Positions 34,063 through 46,724 are shown, counted from the first letter of the stretch. The stretch is DNA of 64,000 nucleotides from Oxytricha trifallax (GCA_000711775.1 ARYC01017955.1:1-64000), one strand, 5' to 3'. Numbers and translations are program-made. Notes: a model not told the origin generated them from the letters alone.

Positions 34063-35506
34063 ATGGCGGCTAACTTAAATCGCAAAGCAGTCTCTCATGG
34101 CAGTGGTAATCTTAGCTAAACTTTGGATAAACTAAGAAGCCAGAGATCATATACATTGAAAAGGAGCCAGAGCTTAAAGCTCTTGAGTTTGAATCAGAGG
34201 TGTTTGTTCTAGAAATAAATATCAGGAAGCAGAGAGAAGAGATAAGTATTTAAACGCTAATCGAAGATGTTGAGGAGTTAAAAGAACATCTCCCACTAGA
34301 AAAGATTAAAGAATTCTAATGTGATGAATGCTAAAATTTCTTCTCAACTGATTCGAGCTTGAAGAGGCACATCAAAGAGATGCTCTCTGGGAGAGCTAAG
34401 ATATATTTTAAGCACGAAAAGGTCGATGGCAGGTATTAGTGCACGACTTGCATGATCTTACACTCACTCAGCTAAAGTTAAAAGACACATGCAAAAACAT
34501 CATTTAAGTGAGTTTTTAATGCAAGATAAAGAAACATAAAAACTTATACCAGCCAAGAGAAAGTCCAATACTATAGAGTCTTAAAGAGAGCAGGAAGAGA
34601 GACTTAAGAAGCAGAAACGTTTTGAGTCAATGAAACAACCAGCAAATGAATTATATATAGAATGCTTGTAAGAGAGAGCTATGTATATACCTGCATTAAA
34701 TGCAGTAGATCTCAGGTTTTGCATTAAAAACTATTTACATATTGATGTGCCTAACAAGGCAAAACTCATAGTAGTTGATGAGTATGCTTATAAAGTATAT
34801 CCTTTCAAATATCTTATTAGGAACAAGCAGTATCAAAATGAGTTTGCCAATGAATACATAATAATAAGAGAGGCTCATAAAAGCTAATGCAAGAACTTGC
34901 TTAAACTCGATGGAGTTACTCTTGGACATGGTTTTATTGCACTAAGACTTAAGAAATTTGAAATGACTCTAAGAGATGATCTCTACCATAATAGATACCC
35001 AGATAACTTGAATGAGATACTCACGGAAATGACCAAGGGTGTGAAAGCTCCATGATCTAGGGTATGTTCAAAGAGATTTGAAGCCAGAAAATGTAATGCT
35101 AAATCTAAGTCATTTAAAAATAGTAGTCATTGATTTCAATAGAGCAATAAAGTAAGAAATAGTGACTTTAGCTAAAGTACTAGGCACACCTGGGTACTTC
35201 CCAATAAGAGAGAAGTGGACTAATAGCTCTATTTAGTGGGATGTCTGGGCGGTAGCAGCAATTATCTTAGAGTGCGATATGGAAAGTATGTCGAACTTCA
35301 GAACAAAGCAAGAAAAATAATCAATAAGCATGGCTGTTAAACATATAAAGCAAGAAGATGTATGCACAGAAATTAAGAAAATGGTTGAGATAATCATAGT
35401 AAGAGCTCCAGCATATCCAAGATCATCATTAGAAGATATACTTGAAACACTAAAGAGAGCTAAGTTCAAGAGATACCACAAAGATAAGCAGATAAAATTT
35501 GTTTGA
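34063..35506 (+). pseudogene. TBE 57-kDa zinc-finger/kinase-like protein, TBE-C copy, several frameshifts
   Basis: ATG 34063 in the same leader as TBE-A; stop 35504-35506. A C2H2-like finger (CDECQNFF ... LKRHIKE) lies near 34320-34375, a second finger near 34440-34490 has a 2-bp deletion against TBE-B, and further indels are visible near 34115 and at the HRD-type loop (about 35050). Kinase-like landmarks (DFNRA, LGTPGYFPIREKW, WDVWA) are still readable. Decay is stronger than in the transposase gene. Confidence 0.75.
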
Positions 35507-35690
35507 ATTAAGCACACTAATACTCATTAAATATTCATTAAATTCACATAAAACCTGCACTTTCTCTACTAACCCCAATAAGACCCCAACTATACCCTAC
35601 AAATCAAAGCACTTATAAACCTCACTAAGGGGTTTTGGGGTTTTGATTGTGAGATATGAGGGGACCTCTGAAATATAACTTACTGAGAAT

Positions 35691-37004
35691 ATGGTTTGCC
35701 CAGATCACAAAGAGAAATACAGATTGTATTGTTTCACAGAAGAGAAGCCTCTTTGTATATCGTGTAATTCTACTGATAACCCTAAACACTAGACTCATTA
35801 TGTAAAACCTCTAAGTGCAGTGCTTGAGCAAGCCGAAAGAGAGAAAGAAAATCTTAAGAAAGAGATTTAAGATGAAGTTGACAAAGTTGAAACAGCAATC
35901 TCTTACTTTTCAGGTATTGAAGACATCTTTCTAAATTAAAAGCAATTGTACTTGAAAAAGCTGTAAGCCGATTTTGAGGTCATCTATAAATTAGTTGAAA
36001 GGAAGCACGCTGAGCTGAAAGACAAGGTATCTTCAATTTATGATTAAAATCTCAAAGATGCTTATCAATATGTGGAAGGCCTAGAAGCGATCAAAGAGAC
36101 AATTTTAAGCTTAGAGAAAATGGAAATTAAAGTAGACTTAGATTAAATCAGTTTAAACAAAGCAATAATGTATAGATTGAGAGAAATTGAAACTGAATTA
36201 GATTTTGAAATGTAGAGTAAAGACATGGATTTAATTGAGTCAAGGTTTATTAATGAACCCTTTTAAAAGATTGAGAAATCTTTGCTGAACTTTGACTTCT
36301 TCCCCATTTAAAACACTATGCTGAATAATATGCAAAAGATTTTTGTATAAGGAAATTCAAAAATACTTAATGCGGAGCATTTCAATTCAGAAATATTATT
36401 TGTGATGCCTCAAAGAATGAAAAGAGCGGAATTGATATATTAGCATTCTACTGAATTACTAGCAATATAGTAAGAATAAGCATAATTTAAAGCATAGTAG
36501 TAATAAAAACAAGGAGATTAGACTTTGACAAACAACAATTCTTAATAAGAAAATAACCCGTCAGGTCCACTTACAGGTGCTGGAAGATTTCATGCTAAAT
36601 GTGATAACAGAGGCCCCACTTTAATGATTATTAAAGCAAATGAAGGCCATATTTTCGGAGGTTTCAATCCAACTAGTTGGGTTGCAGAATTTATGTACAG
36701 CGAATGCGATGATGCCTATCTATTTTCTATTACAGATGGTCAGGGGAGAAAGCCAATTAAATGCCCAGTAAAATTAGAGAAGAAAGATAAGGCAATTAAA
36801 TAGAACGAGAAAAGTTACAGCCCTGCTTTTGGAGAGGCAAACATCTCTGATTTGTTTATCGCTTTTAAGAATTTATCGAATTCCTACAGCATGCTTGGAA
36901 ATGTTTATAAACTTCCAAAAGGCTATAAAAGTGAAACTTTTCTGGCAGGAAGGCATAATGATTGGAAAATTGATGAAATTGAAGTTTGGGCTGTTTCATA
37001 TTGA
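35691..37004 (+). CDS. B-box zinc finger / coiled coil / TLDc-domain protein
   Basis: A single open frame of 438 codons with no IES or intron. N-terminus: B-box-type zinc site (CPDHKEKYRLYC, CISC, then His residues) over residues 2-40; a long coiled coil (about 45-250) and a Gln-rich linker; C-terminus is a TLDc domain, with FHAKCDNRGPTLMIIKANEG, HIFGGFNPTSW, YLFSI and the closing FLAG...IDEIEVW. TLDc proteins in animals act in oxidative-stress protection and V-ATPase regulation; ciliates have many zinc-finger/TLDc proteins of unknown role. The frame is open upstream to 35649, but ATG 35691 sits right before the zinc motif. TBE-C ends 45 bp upstream. Confidence 0.88.
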
Positions 37005-37107
37005 CAATGAATTAATTATAATTTCTTAAAAAGATGTCTAAAATTATTTCTCATAAAAGAGCAATTAGCAAATTTTTTACTTCTAAGATATTAACTTTAA
37101 ATTGAAA

Positions 37108-37572
37108 TCACTACATATTGTTTTATTGAAGAGCTAAATCTTAAATTCTTGCTTCTTATAATCTAGACCCTACTTTGCTATAACTACTGTTGTTAATTGA
37201 ATTTTTAGACTATAGCTTCGGATCTCCATGATTTTTTTATGAAATGTAATCGCTATTTAAGCTTAAGTCAGTGTTATGCTTCTTACTTTTACTTAAAGTT
37301 CTTTTTATTCTATCACTGTTTATATGAAGGTCTCCTGATAAGTTCTACTGTAAAGGATACATAGAGTGCTGTGGTGTGTTTTTAGAAAATAATAAACTAA
37401 AGTTGTTTATGGTAAATGCTAAGGGTGCAACTTTTTATTAAATCTTTAGTTCAGGAATTTCATGCTTTTTCTGGACTAAATCTTGTATCGAACTGAGCTG
37501 CTAAGTTTAATTGAGCTTCATTTACTCATTATGGATCTTAACCTATTTGCCAGAGTTTTAATCAAAAGACAT
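37108..37572 (-). CDS. Low-complexity Ser/Asn/Gln-rich protein, unknown
   Basis: 155-codon frame, ATG 37572 to TGA 37108, with many TAA/TAG Gln codons and an ordinary amino-acid mix (KHEIPELKI, FSLLFSKNTPQHSMYPL). Another Ser/Gln-rich segment (about 37640-37830) on the same strand may be an N-terminal MDS of the same gene; no pointer was resolved. Convergent with the TLDc gene, about 100 bp apart. No domain recognised. Confidence 0.6.
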
Positions 37573-37853
37573 CAATTAAGTTTAACCAGATAAATGAGTC
37601 CTATCTATAATTTTATATTATCATATTAATTATTATAATCATTATTGCTGTTATAAGAATGAATTAACTGCTGTAATTTTTAACTTCGCATTTTTAATAG
37701 TTACTGTCTTTAATATGCTCTATCCATTGTTCTATAACTATCTCTAACCCTGTGAGCTATCGAGGCCACTAGAATTTTTCAAAGATTCGTAATTAGTTTG
37801 ATAATCTAAAATTTCGACATTCTATGTGTCATTCAAATTTTATTGCTGTTTGT

Positions 37854-37868
37854 AAACCCCAAAACCCC
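37854..37868. repeat. Internal telomere-like AAACCCCAAAACCCC tract
   Basis: A C4A4C4 tract followed by ATAGTGATAAAA, loosely similar to the start of a TBE end (TTAGTGAGG). It may be a decayed TBE terminus or an unrelated telomere-like tract. No partner end was found nearby. Confidence 0.5.
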
Positions 37869-39879
37869 ATAGTGATAAAATTCGTAAAAACATAGAAAAT
37901 TGATAATAAATTAAAAAGCATTTACTATTAAGAATTTAATTGCTGATTAACATTCATTAAATCAAGTTAACTATCACTAAATAGTTTAAAACAATTCAAT
38001 TAATTTTAGAGTTATAAAATTTTAAGATATTTAAAAAAGCAAGTTACTCTAAATATTTTAGATAAGCAATTATATACTTTTAATTATCGAAATCATAATA
38101 CCCAAGGTGCATATTACTCTGTTAATTCACTATCTATATAGTCTTAAATCTTTGATAGTAGTAAGTATATTTATTAGTTATTAATACACTAATCATATTT
38201 ATAAATTTTCAAACTATTATTTACAAAAAACTCTAACAAACTCTAACAAAGTATAACAAACTATAACAAACTATAACATACTCTAACAAAATTTTTATAA
38301 AACTAATTGTTTTTTATTATAACATAATTTTGTTCTTACTTCTCAATAAGCTTAAATTATTTAGAATCTATGCGATTAGTCTTCATTAAAATGATATTTA
38401 TTATAAAATAAATTAGAAAAAGTTATTCACTAATATATAATTAAGTAGATTGCTGAACTATATTTAAACAATCATATTAAATTTAATCCTCTCAACATTT
38501 TTGAAATGATAGTATTTAACATATAAAGAACTCTCTCATTTATTAAATCTTGAATTTAAACGTAGTAGTATATTTTTAAAAATGTTAGAAATACTTTATT
38601 AGAGTAATTTTTTATCAATTTTTATTAATGCATTTCATAAATATTAGCTTTTAAATTTGATTTTTATTCTTAAATATATTTTTGTTTTTAAATTCAGTAG
38701 TTTTAATTATATTCAGTAACTTAGGAACTTTATTACTTAATTTTGAGTAATTTTAATTTATCAATATTATTTTTTAACTATAACTTTTTTAATTTAAATT
38801 ACTTCTAAATTTGATTTATAGGTAGAGTTAATTAACTTATGCCGAAATTCAATATTATACAGAAGAATAACTTTTAACTAAAATTAAAAAACTATAGCTT
38901 AAAAATAAAAAACTTTGATTTTTTTATATTAAAGAAGTTATAATGTTTCGATATATCATTAAATCTATAGTATAATCTTAATTATAACTTTATATTTAGA
39001 AAAGGTTGGATTTTAGAAAAAACCTCAGAAATTACTTTAAAAAATTGAGCAAAATTTACTGATTGTTAAATTCATATTTAGTTAAATAAAATTAGGGAAA
39101 AAAAATTATAGTTACTTAAAATAGAACAAATTTAATATTTTGAGTTCCTAATCAAAGTATAAAATTTATTCAGTAGATTTGCAACTAAAATTCAAAACAT
39201 ATAAAATACTCAAACAAGTTGAAGTATTTTAATTTATACAATTAAATGCATCAGTAATTAAGGAAAATGAATTTACTAAATAAGGCTTTGATAAAATTAA
39301 AAGATAAGATAGAGTAATTTCGACTCTGTGTTACTCTTGATATTTTCTGCATTTAGCATACTTTAAAAAAATCCATAAAACACCTGTAATGATAAAATTA
39401 TTCGATAGAAAATAATTGAATATGAGTTACATTCACGAACACAAAATATAGCTAATCAACAATTGATTAACCACAATACCCCTTGCATTAGGTTTTCAAA
39501 ACCCTTTTGATTTTGTAAAAAGGGCCCCAAGGGCCGCCCTAGTGCCATATTAAAATAATCTGGGTTTATGTTAATAGTTTTTATAGAAAGTTATTAGAAT
39601 GTAAGAGTAGATGTTTATTTCGAAAATTTAAGATAAATTTATAAAGTAAATCCACTCTTGATACTCTACTGAAATGACATAATTTTTTCTCAAAAATTAA
39701 TAGAATATGTTCAATCAATAAGTATAAAGTTAAGGTTTTTTTGTAGTTAATTAATAACTATAAAATATAAATTAAATAGAGTATATATGTTTTGATTTAA
39801 TTTAAAAATAGTTATAAATCAAACTATAACACAAATGAATAAAACTCTTTGTTAATTTCAATAAAATGGGTTTACCTAT
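37869..39879. other. AT-rich region without supported genes
   Basis: Very AT-rich. Contains the 10-bp tandem repeat at 38229-38288 and a small GC-rich patch at about 39525-39545 (GGGCCCC/GGGCCGCCC). Otherwise nothing recognisable. Confidence 0.5.
38229..38288. repeat. Tandem repeat, six 10-bp units AACTCTAACA
   Basis: Six consecutive 10-bp units, consensus AACTCTAACA with variants AAGTATAACA, AACTATAACA and TACTCTAACA. Confidence 0.85.
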
Positions 39880-42800
39880 CTGAATTAAGGGGTATCTCAT
39901 TAGATCTCTCTCTGGCTAAAGATCTATTAGCAGCATTAGCAGAGGAAGTTTTAAGTATCGAATTGAAAGTTTTATTCAAATCTTTGAGTCTTTAAACAAG
40001 GAATCTACCTTTAGATTTAGGTCTTTACATATCCAATGCTGCTGCATTTGTGGAAGATAAATCAAAATCCTGCTTGACCTTCTTTTTAGCTTTATACTTT
40101 TTCAAAACTTAAGCAGCATCCATAGCTCTGTTTGCAACACTAATGGATCTAATTTACAGTGGCGCAAACTATACGTTTTGCTTTAATTTATTTAACAAGG
40201 TTAAGTGTATTTAATGAAAATTTATGAATCTAAAATACAAAAATGTAGAATACTTATTATTGCTATATAGAGCTTGCACGTTTCTAAGACCCACTTGCTA
40301 TTCTTGCAAACTCTCCAGTCTGATCTGGATAAAACCCAACTACTTTTTAGTTTTTCGAATTATCTATATTGATGGTCGGTGCTCCGATTTCATGAGATCC
40401 GACTGATGAAAGCAAGTAATTATCAATATAGGCATGTTTGTTTTTTTATTAGAAAGCAGCATTACTGTTCTATGCTACTTTTATTACGTTGTATAATTTA
40501 CTGTCTTTATAATTCAAATCTCCACCCTCTATGTTTTACTATTGAATTTAATTCAATGTTATATTTTAAGCTCTATCATTTTAATCCATGATCATGCTAT
40601 TGTTCTACGTACTAAGTTTGTATCTGTCATTTTTTAATTCAAAATATAGCTAACAAATATACTATTAAATTCCACATAAATTCTTCCATTTTTACTAATA
40701 TCTGTTAATTCTCTTGACTGATGGGAGATCTTTGCTATTGTTATTGAAGCTCATTAATTAATTCCTAAGATTTGAGGTATTCACTGCTCTAGCAGGGGAA
40801 GATTATAAAGAAAGAGTATTTGTAACTGCGTTTCTTTTCTTAAGTTTAATTTGTCTAACACTTCCTGAAAAATTACTGCTATTTAAACCACCATTTGATC
40901 GCTATGTTTTATCATTTCTCAAAATCTCCTTCATTTAGCTTTCTAGATTTTATAGGATCTTAACTTGTTGCTATCTTGGTGGACTCTTTGGCTAAGCTTT
41001 AAACAAACTACATGTTTATAAGAAGAAAATGAAATTTAAAGCTAAGGGTTTTGTTGACTCTAAAGATGGTCTTTTGATCTAACTTGGCTGCCTCTTCTTC
41101 CTTGATCTGACAGAGTGCTGTTAACTTTCAATTTGTGATTGATCATTTGAACTTGGAACATTTGATGACTAGTAAGATACTGGCATTTCAATTTAGTTAC
41201 TATGAATTTCAGAAGGAAGCTAAATCGTTTTATATTTCTAATTGTCTTCATTTTGTTAGTAAATTAGAGCATTTGGATCTTGTGTATTGGAAAAATAAAC
41301 TATAGTTCAAATTTAAAGTCATTAAAGGGATTTAATTATACTTTCTTACCTTTCACAATATTATCGACTCTTTGTTCAATAATATTAATTGAAATTGGGT
41401 CACTGCTTGCAGGACCTTCTAATGTGTATTAATATTGTAGGAATACAATTGATTTGAGAAATGAATTTATAATTAATAAAATAAATAATTAAAATCGTGA
41501 CAGTTAACTTTCTGGAAACCTATACAATATGGTACTTGTTTGAAAGAGAATTCAAAATCAGGTGGACTTTACTATTGGCGGTACCCCTCTATCACATCCC
41601 TGAAGCGAGTTAACTTGACTTTAATTTTGGCATTAAAATCAACTAAACAAATCACAAAAAATTAAAGTCGAGTTATATCGCTTCAGGCATGCGATAGAGG
41701 GATTCCGCCAATAGTAAAGTCCAGCTGATTTTGAATTCTCTTTCAAACAAGTTCCTTATTGACTAGGTTTCCAGAAAGTTAACTGCCACGATTTTAATTA
41801 TTTATTTTATTAATTATAAATTCATTTCCCAAATCAATTGTATTCCTACAATATTAAAAAATCATTTTTACATAGATTATTGCTATCCCATTGTGCCATT
41901 TCTCAAGTTATTAACAGTTTTGTAGTAATCTTAAACAAGCAATAGATTATTTAACCCTCTCATCTAGTCGTTAGTAGGAGTCAAAGATTTCCTATATTTC
42001 GGCATCTATGTAGCGTTTTGAGTTTGATTGTATTAAACATTTACTTAAAAAGGTGATGGAGATCTATGTCTATTTTTAATCTTGCTTTTCTATCTTGATT
42101 TTTACCTTTTCTACCCTGCTAACAGCAATTATTTATATTTTCTCTATGTTGCACCAGTGAAATTGTGTTAAATAATTTCAAGCAACTCTTTGGCATAAAT
42201 CTTGAAAATTATCTAATCTTTAATATGCAGTCTTTTACCAAAGAAACATTTTTCAAAGAATTCTAAGTCTAGCAAACCATCAATTTGAGAATTGCTATTA
42301 TTAAACCTTTATTTCTCAGGACTTTTAGAAGTCTTAAACTTTCTCTTCTTTTTACTTAGTTACATTTCCTACTAGTCAACGTTATCGTTGCCTAAGTAAT
42401 CTTGATAATCTTCTTAATAGTTCATGACTTATCTCAAGTAAATAGCATCACTCGCCAATTTAAGTCTCTCGCTTTGAATCGGTTCTTCTTAATCGAGAAA
42501 ATCAACTAACCTACTCATTAACTTTTGCTCTAACTCATCAGCCAAGAACTCAGCTGCGTTTTCAGGTGTTCCTAAGTCAATTAAAAGAATGAATTCTCCC
42601 ATTATTCTTTCTATCACTTTATCTTAAGCTTGATTTATGATATTATCTAGAAACTTTTAGTACATATCTTATTTTAAATCTTCTATGTGAGTAGTCAAGA
42701 TTGAATCAATTACTGCATCTTCTGTTCTATATACTGAAACCTTAAGAACTTAATCTTCGGTTTCTTTCTCTATTTTCTAGATGGAAGACTTAATTTCCTC

Positions 42801-44530
42801 CTTTGTGATGTAATAGAACAGTAAGTCTAGAGTGTCTTGAGTCAAATCCTTGACCTAGCTATAATTATCAAAGTCTCCCCCTATCATGCCATCATTGCTT
42901 GATGGGGTTAAAATATCCATTAATTCGCTTTATTTGTTATTAAGAATGTTTGAATTAGACCCTTGAAATGAGACATCGATATAATTGGATTGATTTTTTA
43001 GCTTTGAAGAGCTTTCATGGTTGTTAAAAGACATTTCAAGAAGTTGGTTGTTTTAGTTTTTTTTGCCACTATTAAAGTTTAAGCTTTAATGCAGTAGATT
43101 ATCAACAAGTTTCTCTGATTATTGAGGCTTAACATGTTTTCTAATAGATTAGGGATCTAATTAATCAGTCACATTAAGAGTAGAATTAGCTTTAAAATTG
43201 TTCTAAATATCCACTAAACTCAAAGTTTCTTGGATAAAATTCCCTGTCTCTAAGTTTGATAAACCTAAACTTTGTTTTTAAGAAATAGCTTTTTATCCGT
43301 ATTCATTCTGATTATTTTCTTAACCAAATAAATCTAAAGCATTGCTTCCTTCATTGACTTATATATATTATTAAAAGCTGCCTGAATTTTCATTTAATTG
43401 ATCCTCGTATTCATCTTACTTTAAAAAATTTTCTTTCTAAATTTGATTTTAAGTTGTAGTAGAAGTAATCTATTATTAACTTTTTTCCATGCTAATTTTA
43501 TTTTCGATTGGTGCATTCTAAGTATCGAAATTATCTGATTTTTAATTTTGTTCTTAAATATTTGGCTTCATAATTAGAGTGACTCTTCTATTATAAGCAG
43601 ATGTACTGGTTACCTGTGGAGGGCTGAAAGAATTTGAAGAACCGAATCCAAGAGGATTAAACTTTGAAAATAAATCACTAACAAAAGATTAACTCTAATC
43701 CTTAATAGACTTTTCCCAAGATTCAGACAATGGTTTATTTTCAACAGTTTCTTGCTTTACATTTTAGACCTCTTCATTTTGAGTTTAAGGTTTTAAGATA
43801 AGAGTGACTGTTCTGTTATAACCAGAGTTATTCACTATTTAAGGAGGTTTTGGTGCAGGAGACCCAAAATTAAAAGGACTGAATTTTGAAAAAAGATCAC
43901 TCACAAAAGATTAACTTGTGTCTTTTATAGACTTTTCCCAAGAATTAGTTAAGGGGTTTTTGCTATTCTTTAACGACAAGTCTTATTAAGAATCTTAGTT
44001 CTAATGTGATTAAAATACAAAAGATTTTGGATTAAAACTAATCAATATATTTCTAGTTAATATAATGATAATTTAGGTTTAATAATTGATTACTATGTCT
44101 ACTTAATCAATTTTTCAGCTTACTTGGAGTTTTATAATGATTATAGCATATTGAAAGTAATAACTTATTTTTGAGGCTCTTGTTTAGTCTCAGCCTTTTG
44201 ATCCTTGAAAAATTCTATGATTTCATCTTTTAATGCTTAATCATTTTATCCATTTTATTCAACTTTTGTATCCTCTTGAATCAATAGATCTCCACTATCC
44301 AAATTGATTTTACGGAGCTACTATTTCATAACTTATTCATCCCCGATTGTCTCCTCGAGGTCTTACTCTTCGATTGTGTTTTAGGGTTTTGTATTTGTCT
44401 TTCCAGTGAGCTGTGGTATATCGTATTCGCTTTTGTTTGAGAGGCCAGGACTATTCGCTCTGTTTTATAATGTATTTTGGTGGGTTTCTGAATAGGACTT
44501 TGAGGATTAATTGGAGCTGTGATTTATCAT
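39880..44530 (-). CDS. Very large Q/N/S-rich protein with duplicated module; multi-MDS
   Basis: ATG at 44530. MDS blocks: 44050-44530; a continuous frame with no TGA from about 43980 to 41870 (roughly 700 codons); 41310-41415; about 40215-41260; and about 39880-40160. It contains two copies of a module SWEKSIKD-SQSFVSDLFSKF-P then YNR-VTLI-KP (43925 and 43700 region), spaced by about 75 codons. A more ordered stretch (FILLIDLGTPENAAEFLADE, about 42540-42600) and Lys/Arg-rich tracts follow. No catalytic domain is seen; a scaffold or nucleic-acid-associated role is possible but unproven. The C-terminal boundary is uncertain because the frame stays open beyond 39880. Confidence 0.65.
41435..41851. 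mobile_element. Palindromic MITE, 417 bp, TA target duplication, copy 2
   Basis: Same family and length as 11387-11803 with TA on both sides (41433-41434 and 41852-41853). It lies in an IES of the large Q/N/S-rich gene: coding ends near 41870 and resumes near 41415, with the MITE between. Confidence 0.85.
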
Positions 44531-45559
44531 TAAATATTACAATAGATTTATAAAAAAGGTTAAGAAAGGTAAGGTAGATAATATTTGTGCCTACTCGATG
44601 CTCTTTTATTTGTTCTAAAATAAAATTTTATTAACTCAATATATTTGAGACTTTTTACCTTGAGAGTGATCTATTTGAAATAACTTCATCATGATTATTA
44701 TTTTTATGATCAATCATTTTCCTTCTTCTATGGCTTAGGAAAGTATCATCGAGCCCATTAAAACTGGACGTACTTTTTATTTATATGTCATTATGATTAG
44801 ACAGTGACCGCTATCTCACATCACTGCTATTGAAAAATTAAAATAATTTATTGAATTTTAGTAAACATTTTTCATAATCATATTCATTTATTATTCTTAA
44901 TTTTCTCATAAATATTCATGCAATATTTGCAATTAAATTGCCTGCTGGATTCGATAAGTCTTATTATATTTCTATAATAAATTTGGTTTATTAATTTAAA
45001 GAGTTGAAAATATTGCATATAATTGTAAAAAACAGAGCTATTAGAGGAGAACCTTGTCAAAAAATATTAAACTTACAGCTTTTCTTAAATTAAAAAATAT
45101 TTAATTTATTATAGTTTTTAATCACTTAATTCTAGCATATGTATATATTTTTATTAGCTCTATTCAGCATCTTCCTTGGTTGAATTCATAATGAATAATT
45201 ATTTAATTAAAATTATATAGTTTAAGAATTTACCCTCTTGTCAGCTATTACAAGTAATGGTTTTTATTATTATTAAATTGATTAAAAAATAGCTAGGTTA
45301 ATTGCTAACTGATTTATTATAAATATTCAAGAAAACTAGACAAAGTTTAATTCAGGCATATAATATAACATTAAGAACAATATTAAATTTCTGGGCTTTA
45401 GTTATAAATTGAGAGGAAAAATTTAGATTTTATTCAATAAATTAATTATTTAAAATCATATATGAAAATAAAAAGGTTAAATTGTAATAAGTAATGTTAT
45501 ATAATTTTATTACCTCTGAGTTATAATATGTACGGTGTAATTAAAATAAAATGAAAGTA
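44531..45559. other. AT-rich intergenic region
   Basis: No gene, repeat or RNA supported. Confidence 0.5.
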
Positions 45560-45589
45560 AATTATAACAACTATTTATCAAAATTATCA

Positions 45590-46125
45590 TGGGGATGGCT
45601 TGCTACTCTTTTCCACTCACTTTATTGGACGCTAATAATATATACTAACAATCAAACTACTAAGAATTACGTATTTTCTAAAGACGATATTGGGAGTGAC
45701 TTAATAGACAACAATCTATATTAAATTTATTAGATTCCATATGATTATTAATCTTTATAAGTATCATTCGTATGTCTTAATAAATATTGATTGAATGTTT
45801 CATAAAGACAGCCCAATGAAATCCTTTAACTTCGAATGCTTCACTATCTTTTTATGTGTTTTGGTTGCTTAATCTTCACCCTGACATTTTTATGCCTGAA
45901 TCACTTTTGCAAAGATAAAACTTTCTCTATATTTGGCTATAAAATCTCTAATAAATCTGGGAATAGGGGTTTGGGGAGCTCCTCTGATGATAAATTTTTA
46001 ATGAATAACTTGCGATCGTCAAATGGGACAAGTCAGAGTAGAGAGTAAAACATGTACTCAGGGTATACTACGAGTTATTAGTAACATTCCTCCTCAGCTG
46101 AAGAGAGGAAATATATGCAATAAAA
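45590..46125 (+). CDS. Small single-TM protein segment, unknown
   Basis: At 45836 a frame begins MLHYLFMCFGCLIFTLTFLC, a clear hydrophobic helix, followed by a Ser/Gly/Asn-rich tail to about 46125. A possible upstream MDS starts with ATG near 45590 (MGMACYSFPLTLL). Frame continuity between the two and the stop were not resolved, and the open frame runs formally on towards the glutaredoxin start, which is probably a side effect of having one stop codon. Confidence 0.4.
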
Positions 46126-46270
46126 TAATTAAATTGTAAAAATCAATTGTATTAGAAACCTAAAATATTTTCATTCCAAAGTTAAGAGTAAATATGATAA
46201 AAGAATAAGGAAATAAGTATAATAATTTCTAAACCTTTAATTATAATTTTTGATTTAATTAATAAAAGTA

Positions 46271-46724
46271 ATGGATTTCATTGGCTACCCAGTTTGCAAA
46301 GAAGAATATGCTCAGGCTTTAATAGAGAAAATGGCTGAGAAAACTGCATTTGTAGTCAGCACTACTTATTGCTCTTACTGCAACAAAGCCAAAGCCCTTC
46401 TTTAAAGAAACAACATTTAAACAAAATTTAATAAGTTATATAAAAAACTTTATATCATATTCATTGCCATCTTATTAGATGCTTACAATCTAATGCCACT
46501 TTTTCTAAAAATTAATAAACATAGAACACAGTGAAATTATGTTAGATCACTTAAACCCCAACGACTAAATGGAAATTGCAAACTGTCTATATGGAAAGAA
46601 CCCCAGATATGTGCCTTTAGTATTTTTGAAAGGCTAATAAATTGGAGGCTACGGGGAACTTATGCAATTACAAAATCAAGGTACACTTCAATCCGAGTAT
46701 GCTTCTCCCCCATAAATTGAATGA
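46271..46724 (+). CDS. Glutaredoxin
   Basis: ATG 46271. The first block gives AFVVSTTYCSYCNKAKALL, with a CxxC redox motif (Cys-Ser-Tyr-Cys) at the start of the helix. After an interruption of about 100 bp (46430-46520) the second block gives YVPLVFLKGQQIGGYGEL, with the cis-Pro (VPLVF) and the GGY/GG glutathione-binding motif of glutaredoxins. TGA at 46722. Reduces disulfides and mixed disulfides with glutathione in the cytosol. The exact join was not resolved: simple pointers tried were out of phase by one. Confidence 0.82.

Larger units (their letters stand above)
31532..35645 (+). mobile_element. TBE transposon TBE-C, complete, 4114 bp, inverted relative to TBE-B
   Basis: Perfect C4A4C4A4-type ends at both sides with 85-bp inverted repeats, and 3-bp duplication ATT (31529-31531 and 35646-35648). 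Genes: transposase (+), 22-kDa (-), 57-kDa (+). Only 297 bp separate it from TBE-B. Confidence 0.97.

Noticed and set aside
38229-38288. CRISPR-like array
   Set aside because: Ten-base tandem units with no spacers, in a eukaryotic germline genome.
45836-46724. Fusion of the small TM protein with glutaredoxin as one long frame
   Set aside because: The open link is very AT-rich with many TAA codons and arises because only TGA stops; the glutaredoxin has its own ATG next to its domain.
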